Made by a program: the position numbers and the translations under genes. A stretch of DNA of 64,000 nucleotides from Leuctra nigra (lineage: Eukaryota; Arthropoda; Insecta; Plecoptera; Leuctridae). Below the pieces are notes generated by a model. The model was not told the DNA's origin. It did no database searches and was given only the letters and a program-made list of their open reading frames with translations. The DNA lies in NCBI GenBank assembly GCA_934045905.1, contig OW203769.1:27001705-27065704 (forward strand), in the 5' to 3' direction. Within the stretch, counting starts at the first letter, position 1. Each line of letters begins with the position of its first letter. Of this stretch, positions 36,430 through 48,067 are shown one piece after another.

Positions 36430-37410
36430 TTACAATCGGTCCAGCCGTTTTCGATATATGACGTCACTTCCGGTTTTAGCAATGGCGGCCGAAAATAATG
36501 TCGTCTTGAATTCATAATTATTAGTACAACACATTTCCAAAATTTGGTTGCAATCGGTACAGCCATTTTCGATATATGACGTCACTTCCGGTTTTAACAA
36601 TGGCGGCCGAAAATAATGTCGTCTTGAATTCATAATTATTAGTACAACACATTTCCAAAATTTGATTGCAATCGGTACAGCCATTTTCGATATTTGACGT
36701 CACTTCCGGTTTTAACAATGGCGGCCGAAAATAATGTCGTCTTGAATTCATAATTATTAGTCCAACACATTTCCAAACTTAGGTTGCAATCGGTACAACC
36801 GTTTACGATATATGACGTCACTTCCGGTTTTAAAAATGGCCGCCGAGAACACTGCAACCTTGAATTTATAATTATTTACAAAGTACGTTTACTTATATCT
36901 ATTTTAAAGTATAAAGTGGTGAATTTAGCGTCATTTAGCATATTTATGACGTCAATCCGGTATAGGTCATAAAATGTGTGACGTCATTTCCGGTTTCGAT
37001 ATTTGAATCATCAAATATTACTGATTACATAAAGTTGACCGTCTAAATCGTTTAGCGCTGGTTTTGTTCTAATCTGTTTAGCCGTTTTTGAGACATGATG
37101 TCACTTCCGGTTTCAAAATGGCGGCTTCCGGTTGGTTTTATAACAAGTCAAATGAAATATCAAAAGTACAAACGTTACATAAATATCAAGACAATCGGAT
37201 CAACAGTTGTTGCTGAAATGCAAATCGATGTATATTAAATTTCATGACGTCATTTCCGGTTTATTTAAAATAATGTTCAGTCTTTTGATATTGATAATCC
37301 ATAAAGATGACCGTCTGAAACGATTGGCGCAAATTTCGTTCCGATCGGTCCAACCGTTGACGAGATATGACGTCACTTCCGGTTTCAAAATGGCGGCACA
37401 AAAAATTCAT
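36430..37410. repeat. Tandem repeat carrying CRE-, ETS- and YY1-like motifs
   Basis: Four good copies of a 118-bp unit (motif positions about 36460, 36578, 36696 and 36814) are followed by diverged copies to about 37400. The core of each is TGACGTCACTTCCGGTTT plus AATGGCGGC. The rest includes 'cttgaattcataattattag' and 'gcaatcggtacagccatttt'. The units are about 90% alike in the first four and much less after that. No coding sequence. Confidence 0.88.
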
Positions 37411-37974
37411 GGGGACAAGGTTAAATCAGACGCCAAAAGTGCACACGTGGTAAAAATGTGAGATCAATCGGTTCAGCCGTTTAGGCTGTGGCCTGTTTAC
37501 CGGATTTTAGCTCCAGCCTACTACTATGATTACTGATTATGAAAACCGCCCTAAAACACTGTTTTCACGGCCCTCTAGCGCGCAAAGGGCGTAACCTATT
37601 GTTCCCAAATTTGGTATATGTTGTAGGGTGGGCCATAGCTCGAAATTAAGATATTTCGCAACAATGTGAGATTTCTCAATTTTAAGATCCAGTAGGCCGA
37701 AAATGCCACTTTGATGCTTACAGTAAAAGTGGGTTTGCTCCAGCCTTTATATGAGAGTGTGCGCGCGCCGTACGACTTGGCTGGCGTGGAGCGACCGCTC
37801 CACTAGATTTATAATAATTCCATAATACCTACGTACCTAAATACTGAAATTAATACACATGAGTGTGTATCAGCTATTTTTTATATAATTTAGTGGATCG
37901 TGCTTCTAGATTTCAGTTGTTTTAGGTATATTATTGCCGGCTTTTAAGGAATTATGGTTCGAGGTTTTGCACGT

Positions 37975-38020
37975 ATCCGTGCTCGCTTATCAAAGCGTTA
38001 CACAGAGCGTTTTCCTAGTA
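37975..38020 (-). repeat. 5' block of the MDN1-intron repeat family, minus orientation
   Basis: The reverse complement of GGAAAACGCTCTGTGTAACG with GATAAGCGAGCACGGATACG after it. It matches copies at 8994 and 10404 apart from a few bases. The next bases (CTCGAACC, inverted) also match copy A. Only this end is recognisable here. Confidence 0.6.
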
Positions 38021-38937
38021 TATAGAGTGATGACTTACCACATCACTGGTTTTTACCACAATATACAGAGGCGACTCTACATACATAGTTGAAAAAAGTA
38101 CCAAAATCAACGAATCGCCTCCTTACTACCGCCCACTTATACATATTCTACATCATCATCTCCAATTCATCGTCGAATTAGAGTCAGGATTTTCAGGCAT
38201 ATGATTTTTCCTGAATAATTATGTGTAAATGCTATTTATGTTCCCAACATTTGCCAACAAAGAAACATGTCCATCTACAAAGGTGTGACTAGCCAAACAT
38301 GGAGTACCAAACGCCATGGCAAATGTCAAACTTTCAAGTTCCTACAGAAGGGGCGAAGACGCACCCCGCAGTACACGATGCGTTGCTTGGGCCTCCACAG
38401 TAATTATATTTAAATTATAGTTCTAATTAACGTCGCATTGTTCTACAACTAGGCTAATGGCGACAGACAAACGATTATGATGATGAATAGGAAACCATGG
38501 GCGTTTGGAAGGAGGCGGTAGTGGATTATTATTATATTCCTTGCCTTTCGCCTCGAGAAAATTACTACATTTTCCAGAAGGTTTCGCCTCTATTAAGTAA
38601 TTATTTGTGGAATATGCCATGATGGAATAGCTCCGCCATCTTAGATTTCTCAACATTACACCGCCATTTTGTACAACGTTGGCGACCCTGCGTACATCAC
38701 CTCCCATCATCTCCCTTGCTCTTCAGTGACCACTCACTCACTCACTACTCACTCTTCGCTTGTCACGCCCCTGTCTTCACAGTCGCGATCTTACTCTCGA
38801 GAAAGCACCACGCTCGTTCGTTCAGTCAGATTGTCTATCTCTCTTCATCTCCTTCTTGCCTGGGTTTCTGCTGTGGAAGATCGTGCAATTGCTGGGAAGT
38901 GTCAAGTTCTGTCTGTGAGATCACTGAAAGCTGGAAG

Positions 38938-41900
38938 ATGGCTGTCTCCAAGCTGTTGGCTGTTGTCGTGCTGTTGGGGGCTGTCGTGTGGATGTGTAAG
39001 GGTGCGGCCATCATGAGAAAGGTAACTCACTTTATTTCAGTTAATTAGGCTCCATTACTGAAAGATGTTTGCAATTTGTCCACTAAGAAGCATCAATTCT
39101 CAAGTATCTTTCAGCTTCGAAGTGGAGTATTGACAACTTTACCGCTTTTAGAACGTATAACGCCCACAAATGTGGAGCGAACTGGTGAACAATCATATCT
39201 TCTCCCGATGGCACTTTCGATCGCCAGTTGTATTGTAGCTAATAATAGGGAAACTGAATTAAGAATAGGTATTGTTGCTGGCTTGTTATTGAGTTGGTAC
39301 ATACGAAGGGAGTCGCCCCCCCCCCCTCCCTGAAAGTTCGCGAACTCGAAGAGGTGTCGGAGGGACGTAAGTTTCTACTGTACATGGTTCAATCGTATGA
39401 CTTATTTTAGGGATTTGGACCAGACCAAATCTTAGAATTAAGGGCGGTCATATATTTTTTCCCGCCAAAAGTGATTTGGAGCGGTTTTCGAGCGAAATAC
39501 AAAATATAAATGACTATAATTAACAAAGGGTTATGAATATCGAAAAAGCAAGACCGCGGTGACATGTATTGAACCTTTATCTACATTTTTATCGCTTACT
39601 GTCAAAACTTTGCTCCTACTATGTGGTCAGTATGTGTCGGGCACGAAAACACTATACGTAAATATACGGAGAGTTTTCGTGCCCGACACATACTGACCAC
39701 ATAGTAGGAGCAAAGTTATGACAGTAAGCGATGAAAATGTAGATAAAGGTCTTGCTTTTTCGATATTCATAACCGTTTGTTAATTATAGCTTACCTCTAT
39801 GATTATAGTCATTTATATTTTGTATTTCGCTCGAAAACCGCTCCAAATCGCTTTTGGCGGGAAAAAATATATGACCGGCCTTAATTGTGTCATTATAGAC
39901 CATTTTAAATATTATCTCGGTGGCTCTGCTTTCTAAGAAAAATCATATGCAGTTTGATTTCCAGAAACCTTAGTCCCTGTTTCAACAATAGGTAAAACAG
40001 GGACTAAGGTGTCTGGAAATAATACTGCATATGATTTTTCTTAGAAAGCAGAGCCACCGAGATAATATTTAAAATGGTCTATTGCATTAGTAATCATAGG
40101 CGTCCATGGGGGGAGTTTCCCCAAGGGAGTCTCCCCAAGTTTTCATTAACCCTGAGAAACTTTCCTGAGATCGCAACTGCGCTGTAGTGCGGGATATTTC
40201 TCCGTCTAGACATATGACTAGGTACGCAACGCCCCCTAATGTTTATGCATGCGACTAACTCAGTGCGGAATGCTGGATGAGATGCCTGATAACCTGTGCG
40301 GTCGGGAATAGGTCAAGAGAGTGAATATTCATGCGTTCTGACGTCACAGTGGCGCGACACGGGCGTGTGAAAACAAACTCACGCATCTTCAAACATGCGT
40401 CATCATTACTCAGATGGGGTTCCAGAACTCACGGCACGTTACCACTAGGGGCTGTTCATAAAGTTTGTCACGCTAAATTGGTCACTTTCAACCCCCCTTC
40501 CCCCCCCCCCCCTTTCATAAGTTATCACACTTTTTCATCCCCCCTAAAAAGTTTGTCACACCTGAAGACCCCCCCCCCCCCTCCCCCCTCCCACAAAAAA
40601 CACAAAATAAATGCTATTTTCCCTTGTTACTAATTTATTGGAAAGAAAATTAGAAAATTCAACTTTTTAGTTTTTATTAATTTATAGCAAAATATTACAT
40701 TCAAAGAATGAGAAAACAAAAAATTGGCAGAATTATGTTACTACCTACTTATAAAGACTTGTAGTATTATCCTAAAGAGAGGAAAAATTTAAATCTTAGT
40801 TGAGAATAAGTAATATAAATATGATATTTCTTTTTGCTGAAACTGTACAAATGATCACAAAATAGATACAACAATCTGTGACATCACGCATGTCCTCCCT
40901 CCCCCTCTTACCCTGTTACATATTGTCACAGTATAACAGACACCCCCTCCTCCCTGAAGCGTGACATACGTTATGAACAGCCCCTTATGGCCTTGACAAA
41001 CTTTTTGGCTAAAGCCTCATTGGGGAAATGATCATTCTTCACGACTGAGGTATTTTCCAGGTTCTCTCTCAGTCGAGGCAAATGATGTGAGGGTGACCCT
41101 TGAGTCCCAGCCTTCCATTGTAGGCGCCTTTAAACCCGAATGTGGGACGCAGATTTGACCCTTTCGTGGAAAATAACGTGAATAATTGGGCTCTGCTGGA
41201 AGAGCCGCAAATGGACCCAAATGTCGAGGAGGGGGGGGGGGGGGGGGGGGCAACGTAACGTATAAATGCATGAGAACGAGGGAGCGAGGACTTACCTTAT
41301 CTTTCAATAACTATACGTTTTGCCTCTAAAGTAGAAACCATATCGTTCCTACGTTTTTTTGGAGGCAGTTTTTTGGATACGATTGGAGACAAAATGACGA
41401 AATGATTTGAAATTTTAACCATGATTAGATAAAAGACAAACTTAGGGTTACCCCTTAGCAAATTTTCAATTTTTTGCTTGGTTAATAATATTATTAATAA
41501 TTAGTTGATTTTTGGTGGAAAATTGTATATTTTCTTGTCTCAATAGGTGCTGTATGAAATTTAATTTGAAAAATGTGCGAAGTGAATCATGATTCAAATT
41601 TGAGATCAATTGGTTAACGGGTGTGGTCTCCAATCGTATCGGAAAATGCATTATTTTCAGCTATTTTATTAAACAACCGTTGCCTAATTAACAAGGCACG
41701 AATCAAAAATTAAAAAGTGCCACTAATATACAATCCGACTGATCATGTGAACATCCTATCAAAGTTACACACATTGAGTCAATTTTTCTCTCTCAATATT
41801 CTAAAACGGCCGACGGTGATAGTCTATGGTGGTCTATGGTGACAGCTCCTCCTTTCCATGCAGTTGACGTTGAAGTTGACGTTGACGTGACGTTGACGTT

Positions 41901-44900
41901 GATGTTGATGATGTTGATGTTGATGTTGATGTTGATGTTGGTGTTGATGTTGGTGTTGACGTTGATGATGATGTTGATGTTGACGTTGATGATGATGTTG
42001 ATGTTGACGTTGACGTTGATTTTCACGTTGATGTTGACGTTGATGTTGATGATGATATTGATGTTGATGATGACGTTGGCGATGATGTTGATGTTGATGA
42101 TGATGTTGATGTTGATGTTGGTGTTTATGTTGATGATGATGTTGATGTTGATGTTGATGTTGTTGATGTTGATGTTGATGTTGATGTTGATGTTGCAGAG
42201 GGACGTGGCAGAAGGCAGCAGCCAGGCGCCGGGTGTGCGTATCTGCTTCAGGACCACGCCATGCATGTTTGCATCGTATGAGCCGGGCACCCACCGCATT
42301 GTGAAGTACATGTTGATGTTGATGTTGATGTTGATGTTGCAGAGGGACGTGGCAGAAGGCAGCAGCCAGGCGCCGGGTGTGCGTATCTGCTTCAGGACCA
42401 CGCCATGCATGTTTGCATCGTATGAGCCGGGCACCCACCGCATTGTGCAGTACATGTTGATGTTGATGTTGATGTTGATGTTGCAGAGGGACGTGGCAGA
42501 AGGCAGCAGCGAGGCGCCGGGTGTGCGTATCTGCTTCAGGACCACGCCATGCATGTTTGCATCATATGAGCCGGGCACCCACCGCATTGTGCAGTACATG
42601 TTGATGTTGATGTTGATGTTGATGTTGATGTTGCAGAGGGACGTGGCAGAAGGCAGCAGCCAGGCGCCGGGTATGCGTATCTGCTTCAGGACCACGCCAT
42701 GCATGTTTGCATCGTATGAGCCGGGCACCCACCGCATTGTGCAGTACATGTTGATGTTGATGTTGATGTTGATGTTGCAGAGGGACGTGGCAGAAGGCAG
42801 CAGCGAGGCGCCGGGTGTGCGTATCTGCTTCAGGACCACGCCATGCATGTTTGCATCTTATGAGCCGGGCACCCACTGCATTGTGCAGTACATGTTGATG
42901 TTGATGTTGATGTTGATGTTGCAGAGGGACGTGGCAGAAGGCAGCAGCCAGGCGCCGGGTGTGCGTATCTGTTACAGGACCACGCCATGCATGTTTGCAT
43001 CGTATAAGCCGGGCAACCACCGCATTGTGCAGTACATGTTGATGTTGATGTTGATGTTGCAGAGGGACGTGGCAGAAGGCAGCAGCCAGGCGCCGGGTGT
43101 GCGTATCTGCTTCAGGACCACGCCATGCATGTTTGCATCGTATGAGCCGGGCACCCACCGCATTGTGCAGTACATGTTGATGTTGATGTTGATGTTGATG
43201 TTGCAGAGGGACGTGGCAGAAGGCAGCAGCCAGGCGCCGGGTGTGCGTATCTGCTTCAGGACCACGCCATGCATGTTTGCATCGTATGAGCCGGGCACCC
43301 ACCGCATTGTGCAGTAAATGTTGATGTTGATGTTGATGTTGATGTTGCAGAGGGACGTGGCAGAAGGCAGCAGCCAGGCGCCGGGTGTGCGTATCTGCTT
43401 CAGGACCACGCCATGCATGTTTGCATCGTATGAGCCGGGCACCCACCGCATTATGCAGTACATGTTGATGTTGATGTTGATGTTGATGTTGCAGAGGGAC
43501 GTGGCAGAAGGCAGCAGCGAGGCGCCGGGTGTGCGTATCTGCTTCAGGACCAGGCCATGCATGTTTGCATCGTATGAGCCGGGCACCCACCGCATTGTGC
43601 AGTACATGTTGATGTTGATGTTGATGTTGATGTTGATGTTGCAGAGGGACGTGGCAGAAGGCAGCAGCCAGGCGCCGGGTGTGCGTATCTGCTTCAGGAC
43701 CACGCCATGCATGTTTGCATCGTATGAGCCGGGCACCCACCGCATTGTGCAGTACATGTTGATGTTGATGTTGATGTTGATGTTGCAGAGGGACGTGGCA
43801 GAAGGCAGCAGCCAGGCGCCGGGTGTGCGTATCTGCTTCAGGACCACGCCATGCATGTTTGCATCGTATGAGCAGGGCACCCACCGCATTGTGCAGTACA
43901 TGTTGATGTTGATGTTGATGTTGATGTTGATGTTGATGTTGATGTTGCAGAGGGACGTGGCAGAAGGCAGCAGCCAGGCGCCGGGTGTGCGTATCTGCTT
44001 CAGGACCACGCCATGCATGTTTGCATCGTATGAGCCGGGCACCCACCGCATTGTGCAGTACATGTTGATGTTGATGTTGATGTTGATGTTGCAGAGGGAC
44101 GTGGCAGAAGGCAGCAGCCAGGCGCCGGGTGTGCGTATCTGCTTCAGGACCACGCCATGCATGTTTGCATCGTATGAGCAGGGCACCCACCGCATTGTGC
44201 AGTACATGTTGATGTTGATGTTGATGTTGATGTTGATGTTGATGTTGATGTTGCAGAGGGACGTGGCAGAAGGCAGCAGCCAGGCGCCGGGTGTGCGTAT
44301 CTGCTTCAGGACCACGCCATGCATGTTTGCATCGTATGAGCCGGGCACCCACCGCATTGTGCAGTACATGTTGATGTTGATGTTGATGTAGATGTTGCAG
44401 AGGGACGTGGCAGAAGGCAGCAGCGAGGCGCCGGGTGTGCGTATCTGCTTCAGGACCACGCCATGCATGTTTGCATCGTATGAGCCGGGCACCCACCGCA
44501 TTGTGCAGTACATGTTGATGTTGATGTTGATGTTGATGTTGATGTTGCAGAGGGACGTGGCAGAAGGCAGCAGCCAGGCGCCGGGTGTGCGTATCTGCTT
44601 CCGGACCACGCCATGCATGTTTGCATCGTATGAGCCGGGCACCCACCGCATTGTGCAGTACATGTTGATGTTGATGTTGATGTTGATGTTGCAGAGGGAC
44701 GTGGCAGAAGGCAGCAGCCAGGCGCCGGGTGTGCGTATCTGCTTCCTGACCACGCCATGCATGTTTGCATCGTATGAGCCGGGCACCCACCGCATTGTGC
44801 AGTACATGTTGATGTTGATGTTGATGTTGATGTTGATGTTGCAGAGGGACGTGGCAGAAGGCAGCAGCCAGGCGCCGGGTGTGCGTATCTGCTTCAGGAC

Positions 44901-47010
44901 CACGCCATGCATGTTTGCATCGTATGAGCCGGGCACCCACCGCATTGTGCAGTACATGTTGATGTTGATGTTGATGTTGATGTTGCAGAGGGACGTGGCA
45001 GAAGGCAGCAGCGAGGCGCCGGGTGTGCGTATCTGCTTCAGGACCAGGCCATGCATGTTTGCATCGTATGAGCCGGGCACCCACCGCATTGTGCAGTACA
45101 TGTTGATGTTGATGTTTATGTTGATGTTGCAGAGGGACGTGGCTGAAGGTAGCAGCCAGGCGCCGGGTGTGCGTATCTGCTTCAGGACCACGCCATGCAT
45201 GTTTGCATCGTATGAGCCGGGCACCCACCGCATTGTGCAGTACATGTTGATGTTGATGTTGATGTTGATGTTGCAGAGGGACGTGGCAGAAGGCAGCAGC
45301 CAGGCGCCGGGTGTGCGTATCTGCTTCCTGACCACGCCATGCATGTTTGCATCGTATGAGCCGGGCACCCACCGCATTGTGCAGTACATGTTGATGTTGA
45401 TGTTGATGTTGATGTTGATGTTGCAGAGGGACGTGGCAGAAGGCAGCAGCCAGGCGCCGGGTGTGCGTATCTGCTTCAGGACCACGCCATGCATGTTTGC
45501 ATCGTATGAGCCGGGCACCCACCGCATTGTGCAGTACATGTTGATGTTGATGTTGATGTTGATGTTGCAGAGGGACGTGGCAGAAGGCAGCAGCGAGGCG
45601 CCGGGTGTGCGTATCTGCTTCAGGACCAGGCCATGCATGTTTGCATCGTATGAGCCGGGCACCCACCGCATTGTGCAGTACATGTTGATGTTGATGTTGA
45701 TGTTGATGTTGCAGAGGGACGTGGCTGAAGGCAGCAGCCAGGCGCCGGGTGTGCGTATCTGCTTCAGGACCACGCCATGCATGTTTGCATCGTATGAGCC
45801 GGGCACCCACCGCATTGTGCAGTACATGTTGATGTTGATGTTGATGTTGATGTTGCAGAGGGACGTGGCAGAAGGCAGCAGCCAGGCGCCGGGTGTGCGT
45901 ATCTGCTTCAGGACCACGCCATGCATGTTTGCATCGTATGAGCCGGGCACCCACCGCATTGTGCAGTACATGTTGATGTTGATGTTGATGTTGATGTTGC
46001 AGAGGGACGTGGCAGAAGGCAGCAGCCAGGCGCCGGGTGTGCGTATCTGCTTCAGGACCACGCCATGCATGTTTGCATCGTATGAGCCGGGCACCCACCG
46101 CATTTTACAGTACATGCCCAATAGGTGAGTACCGCAAGCATTGTCTATCTGCTCTGGGCCAATGCCACAGGTCCCCAATATCTCCCCCAATATCTCCCCC
46201 AATATCGCCAATCATTGAAATGTTGGCCTTCATTTTCTCACTCAGGGTTGGGGGGGGGGGGGGGGGGGGGGGGCTTTCAGGGTTCTTTCTCCCCGACGCT
46301 AGATAAGATATTTCAACTTTATTCACATTCACACATCCACGCCACCTACAATTTAACATTACATTTTGAGGGAGGGGAAATGCCCGCAGGTAATTTTCTC
46401 GTTTTTTTCGGTAAAAAAAAACGCTCCGTGAATGACGGAGCCTTTCGTTTACAAATGCCGACCACTTAGTAGGGGCAAAGTTATGGACAGTAAGCGATAC
46501 AGTTGTCGAGAAAGGTTCAATACATTTGATGCATTTGCTTTTATATTCATAACCATTGGGCAAATATAGACATTTATATTTTGGACTTCCCTCTAAAACA
46601 ACTCCAAAATCCGCTCGATGTCGGCAACAAATTCTGACCGCTCTTTGAACAGATTGTACGGAAGTGTGGTTCGGTTCCAATTGTGTGATTTATCCTGGCA
46701 ATGTACTTTCACCCACCTCGAACAACACCCTGATGAGCGTCTATTTGACTGTTTTGACACTTGTTGTAGATGTGTCTGCGGTGCCGGGCTGGAGTGCGTG
46801 CGCACGGGAGAGTTCGTGCCGACCGGTGCCTACGTGTACACGTGTGTGGCCCCCGAGACCCCCGCTCCGACCCCCGAGACCCCCGCTAAAGGCCGTGTGA
46901 CCCCCGCTACAGGCCGTGTGACCGCCGCTACAGGCCCCGAGACCCCCGCTACAGGCCCCGAGATCGGTGCTACAGCCTCTGAGAACCCTGTTCCTACCCC
47001 TCAAGTGTGA
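38938..47010 (+). CDS. Secreted six-cysteine peptide with Thr/Pro-rich tail, three exons
   Basis: Exons 38938-39021, 46003-46124 and 46770-47010 join in phase (AAG|AGG; AAT AG|A) to give 148 aa. The signal peptide is MAVSKLLAVVVLLGAVVW. It is followed by a possible dibasic site at the exon 1/2 join (MRK|RDV). The mature region has cysteines spaced C-x5-C-x19-C-x1-C-x5-C-x15-C (ICFRTTPC, RCVCGAGLEC, YVYTC). A tail of PETPAPTPETPA and GRVTPATG-type repeats follows and may be O-glycosylated. I do not recognise the family; a disulfide-rich extracellular ligand, growth factor-like or defence peptide all remain possible. Exon 2 lies at the end of a 27-copy array of itself. The final exon has a decayed transposon about 145 bp upstream. 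A poly(A) signal is at 47106. Confidence 0.75.
39438..39885. repeat. Near-perfect palindrome (foldback element) in intron 1 of the secreted-peptide gene
   Basis: The arms of about 215 bp run from TTAAGGGCGGTCATATATTT to TGTCGGGCACGAAAAC and back, with a loop of about 20 bp at 39650-39670. Diverged half-copies of the same sequence occur at 46455 and 61819. There is no ORF. Confidence 0.85.
39896..40081. repeat. Second palindromic element, adjacent
   Basis: The arms of about 80 bp start TAGACCATTTTAAATATTAT and end with the reverse complement at 40081. The centre is 'gtccctgtttcaacaataggtaaaacagggac'-like and partly palindromic itself. It sits only 10 bp beyond the previous foldback element. 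Confidence 0.85.
40447..40985. mobile_element. Short DNA-transposon-like element (GGGGCTGTTCATAA ends)
   Basis: The terminal inverted repeats are AGGGGCTGTTCATAA and TTATGAACAGCCCCT. GTCACGCT/AGCGTGAC match further in. The interior of about 500 bp has poly-C tracts and repeated 'gtttgtcaca' words but no transposase. Similar GGGCTGTTCATAA-type termini are widespread in insect genomes (from general knowledge). The superfamily was not determined. Confidence 0.65.
41866..42192 (+). repeat. TTGATG/TTGACG hexanucleotide repeat
   Basis: About 320 bp of imperfect (GTTGAT)n and (GTTGAC)n with occasional GATGAT insertions. The purer (TTGATG)3-7 tracts between the downstream exon copies evidently come from the same microsatellite. 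It is intronic in the secreted-peptide gene. Confidence 0.9.
42193..46124 (+). repeat. 27-copy array of secreted-peptide exon 2 with its 3' splice site
   Basis: Each unit is (TTGATG)3-7 then TTGCAG (3' splice site) then about 113 bp of exon 2, from AGGGACGTGGCAGAAGGCAG to CAGTACATG. Exon copies start at 42199, about 42343, and so on, to the real exon at 46003. Unit lengths differ by multiples of 6 (mostly 144, also 138, 150 and 162). Only the last copy continues into CCCAATAG and the donor GTGAGT; the others run from TACATG straight into the next hexamer tract. Variants (CAG/GAG, AGG/CTG, ACG/AGG, CCG/CAG) recur in a higher-order pattern. Both strands are open over long stretches. Plus-strand stops occur at about 43315 and 44389. 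Confidence 0.96.
46455..46625. repeat. Diverged half-copy of the 39.4-kb foldback family
   Basis: It matches the right arm of the 39438-39885 palindrome: GACCAC, TAGTAGG.GCAAAGTTATG, ACAGTAAGCGAT, TATTCATAACC. It ends about 145 bp before the final exon of the secreted-peptide gene. Confidence 0.65.
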
Positions 47011-47105
47011 AGCACTCAAGACACAGGATGTCTGGCAGAAGTGCATTCAATGCACGGGAAGATAGATGTAGACTAGTTTCAGACAATAATCAGAACATTT
47101 TGAAC

Positions 47106-47111
47106 AATAAA
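47106..47111 (+). terminator. Poly(A) signal AATAAA for the secreted-peptide gene
   Basis: AATAAA lies 95 bp after the stop codon at 47010 and is followed by a T/G-containing stretch (CACTTTTGT). Confidence 0.65.
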
Positions 47112-48067
47112 CACTTTTGTAGACAACATTCGACTTATGTCCACGCCTGATGCCCGAGGGGCGAGCAACTCGCCATTTGAGTTTACTTCTGATTTCTCAA
47201 TATTTTTATATTTATAATGATTCTATTCGAGTTTGCTTACATTTTATCATTTAGGAAGGTGATTTTTTTTTAAATTTATTGATTATTATTACTATTTTTT
47301 GATGTTTTAATTAACTTTTTAATTTAATTTTCTAGGATACCTGTCACGGACCGTGGAATGAAGGTCTGCCTTTTTATTTACATGATTGTTTTGATTTTTT
47401 GATTTGTATGTGATTTTTTCTCAAAGTGTACACTTATTTTTTAAAAATATGTTGTTCACCCCACGGCTATGCCCACAAGTACAGAAGAATTGGGCGTCGC
47501 ATGACATTCCTTGACAACGGCAAGTTGGTGTTTTACTTATTTACTTTTTTACTTTTTTACTTTTTATGATTATCTGCTTTTTTTAAAAGAATTAATTTTT
47601 ACTTTTACTTTTTATGATTATTATATCTGCTTATTTTGAATAGAATAGTAATTGTTCGGTTAGGACTACATGTGTTCAGAAAAGTAAAATGTTTCAATAT
47701 GAGATAGATCCACTCCACGTGACCACAATGTCCATGCATTGACAAGGGCAAGGCGGCGGATAGCGCCATTTTACTGCCAGGAAAAAGAAGGGGTTCCATT
47801 CTGTCCATGGCTTGTACTGATGAAATGTTCACTTACGCTCTCAATGTTTCATACGACACTTTAAACACGAAAATGCTTCAATGTACTGAAACGTAAATAT
47901 TACGAAAATATTACACACATACCTGAAATTCTAAATGCCAGATTATTCCTTATTTTTCACAACGAATCTTCCACATTGCTTGAGTTTTAAACATTGTATA
48001 TCTTTTTGTACGCAAACAAAAGTTGATAGCGACTTTTTACAATAGTTTTATAGCCACTGCCATCTTT
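47112..48067. other. Intergenic, A/T-rich, nothing recognised
   Basis: The stretch contains runs such as TTTACTTTTTTAC at about 47540 and no frame with family resemblance on either strand. No RNA gene was found. Confidence 0.5.

Noticed and set aside
36430..36857. Minus-strand frames repeating ENGCTDCNQILEMCCTNNYEFKT
   Set aside because: Translation of the 118-bp tandem repeat; diverged copies do not keep the frame.
41793..46211. Minus-strand frames of up to 1178 codons rich in HQHQHQ or NINININ and plus-strand LMLMLM frames
   Set aside because: They come from the hexamer-linked exon array. Minus-strand frames have no start context, splice logic or family resemblance. The plus-strand frame is kept only as a possible read-through of exon 2 copies.
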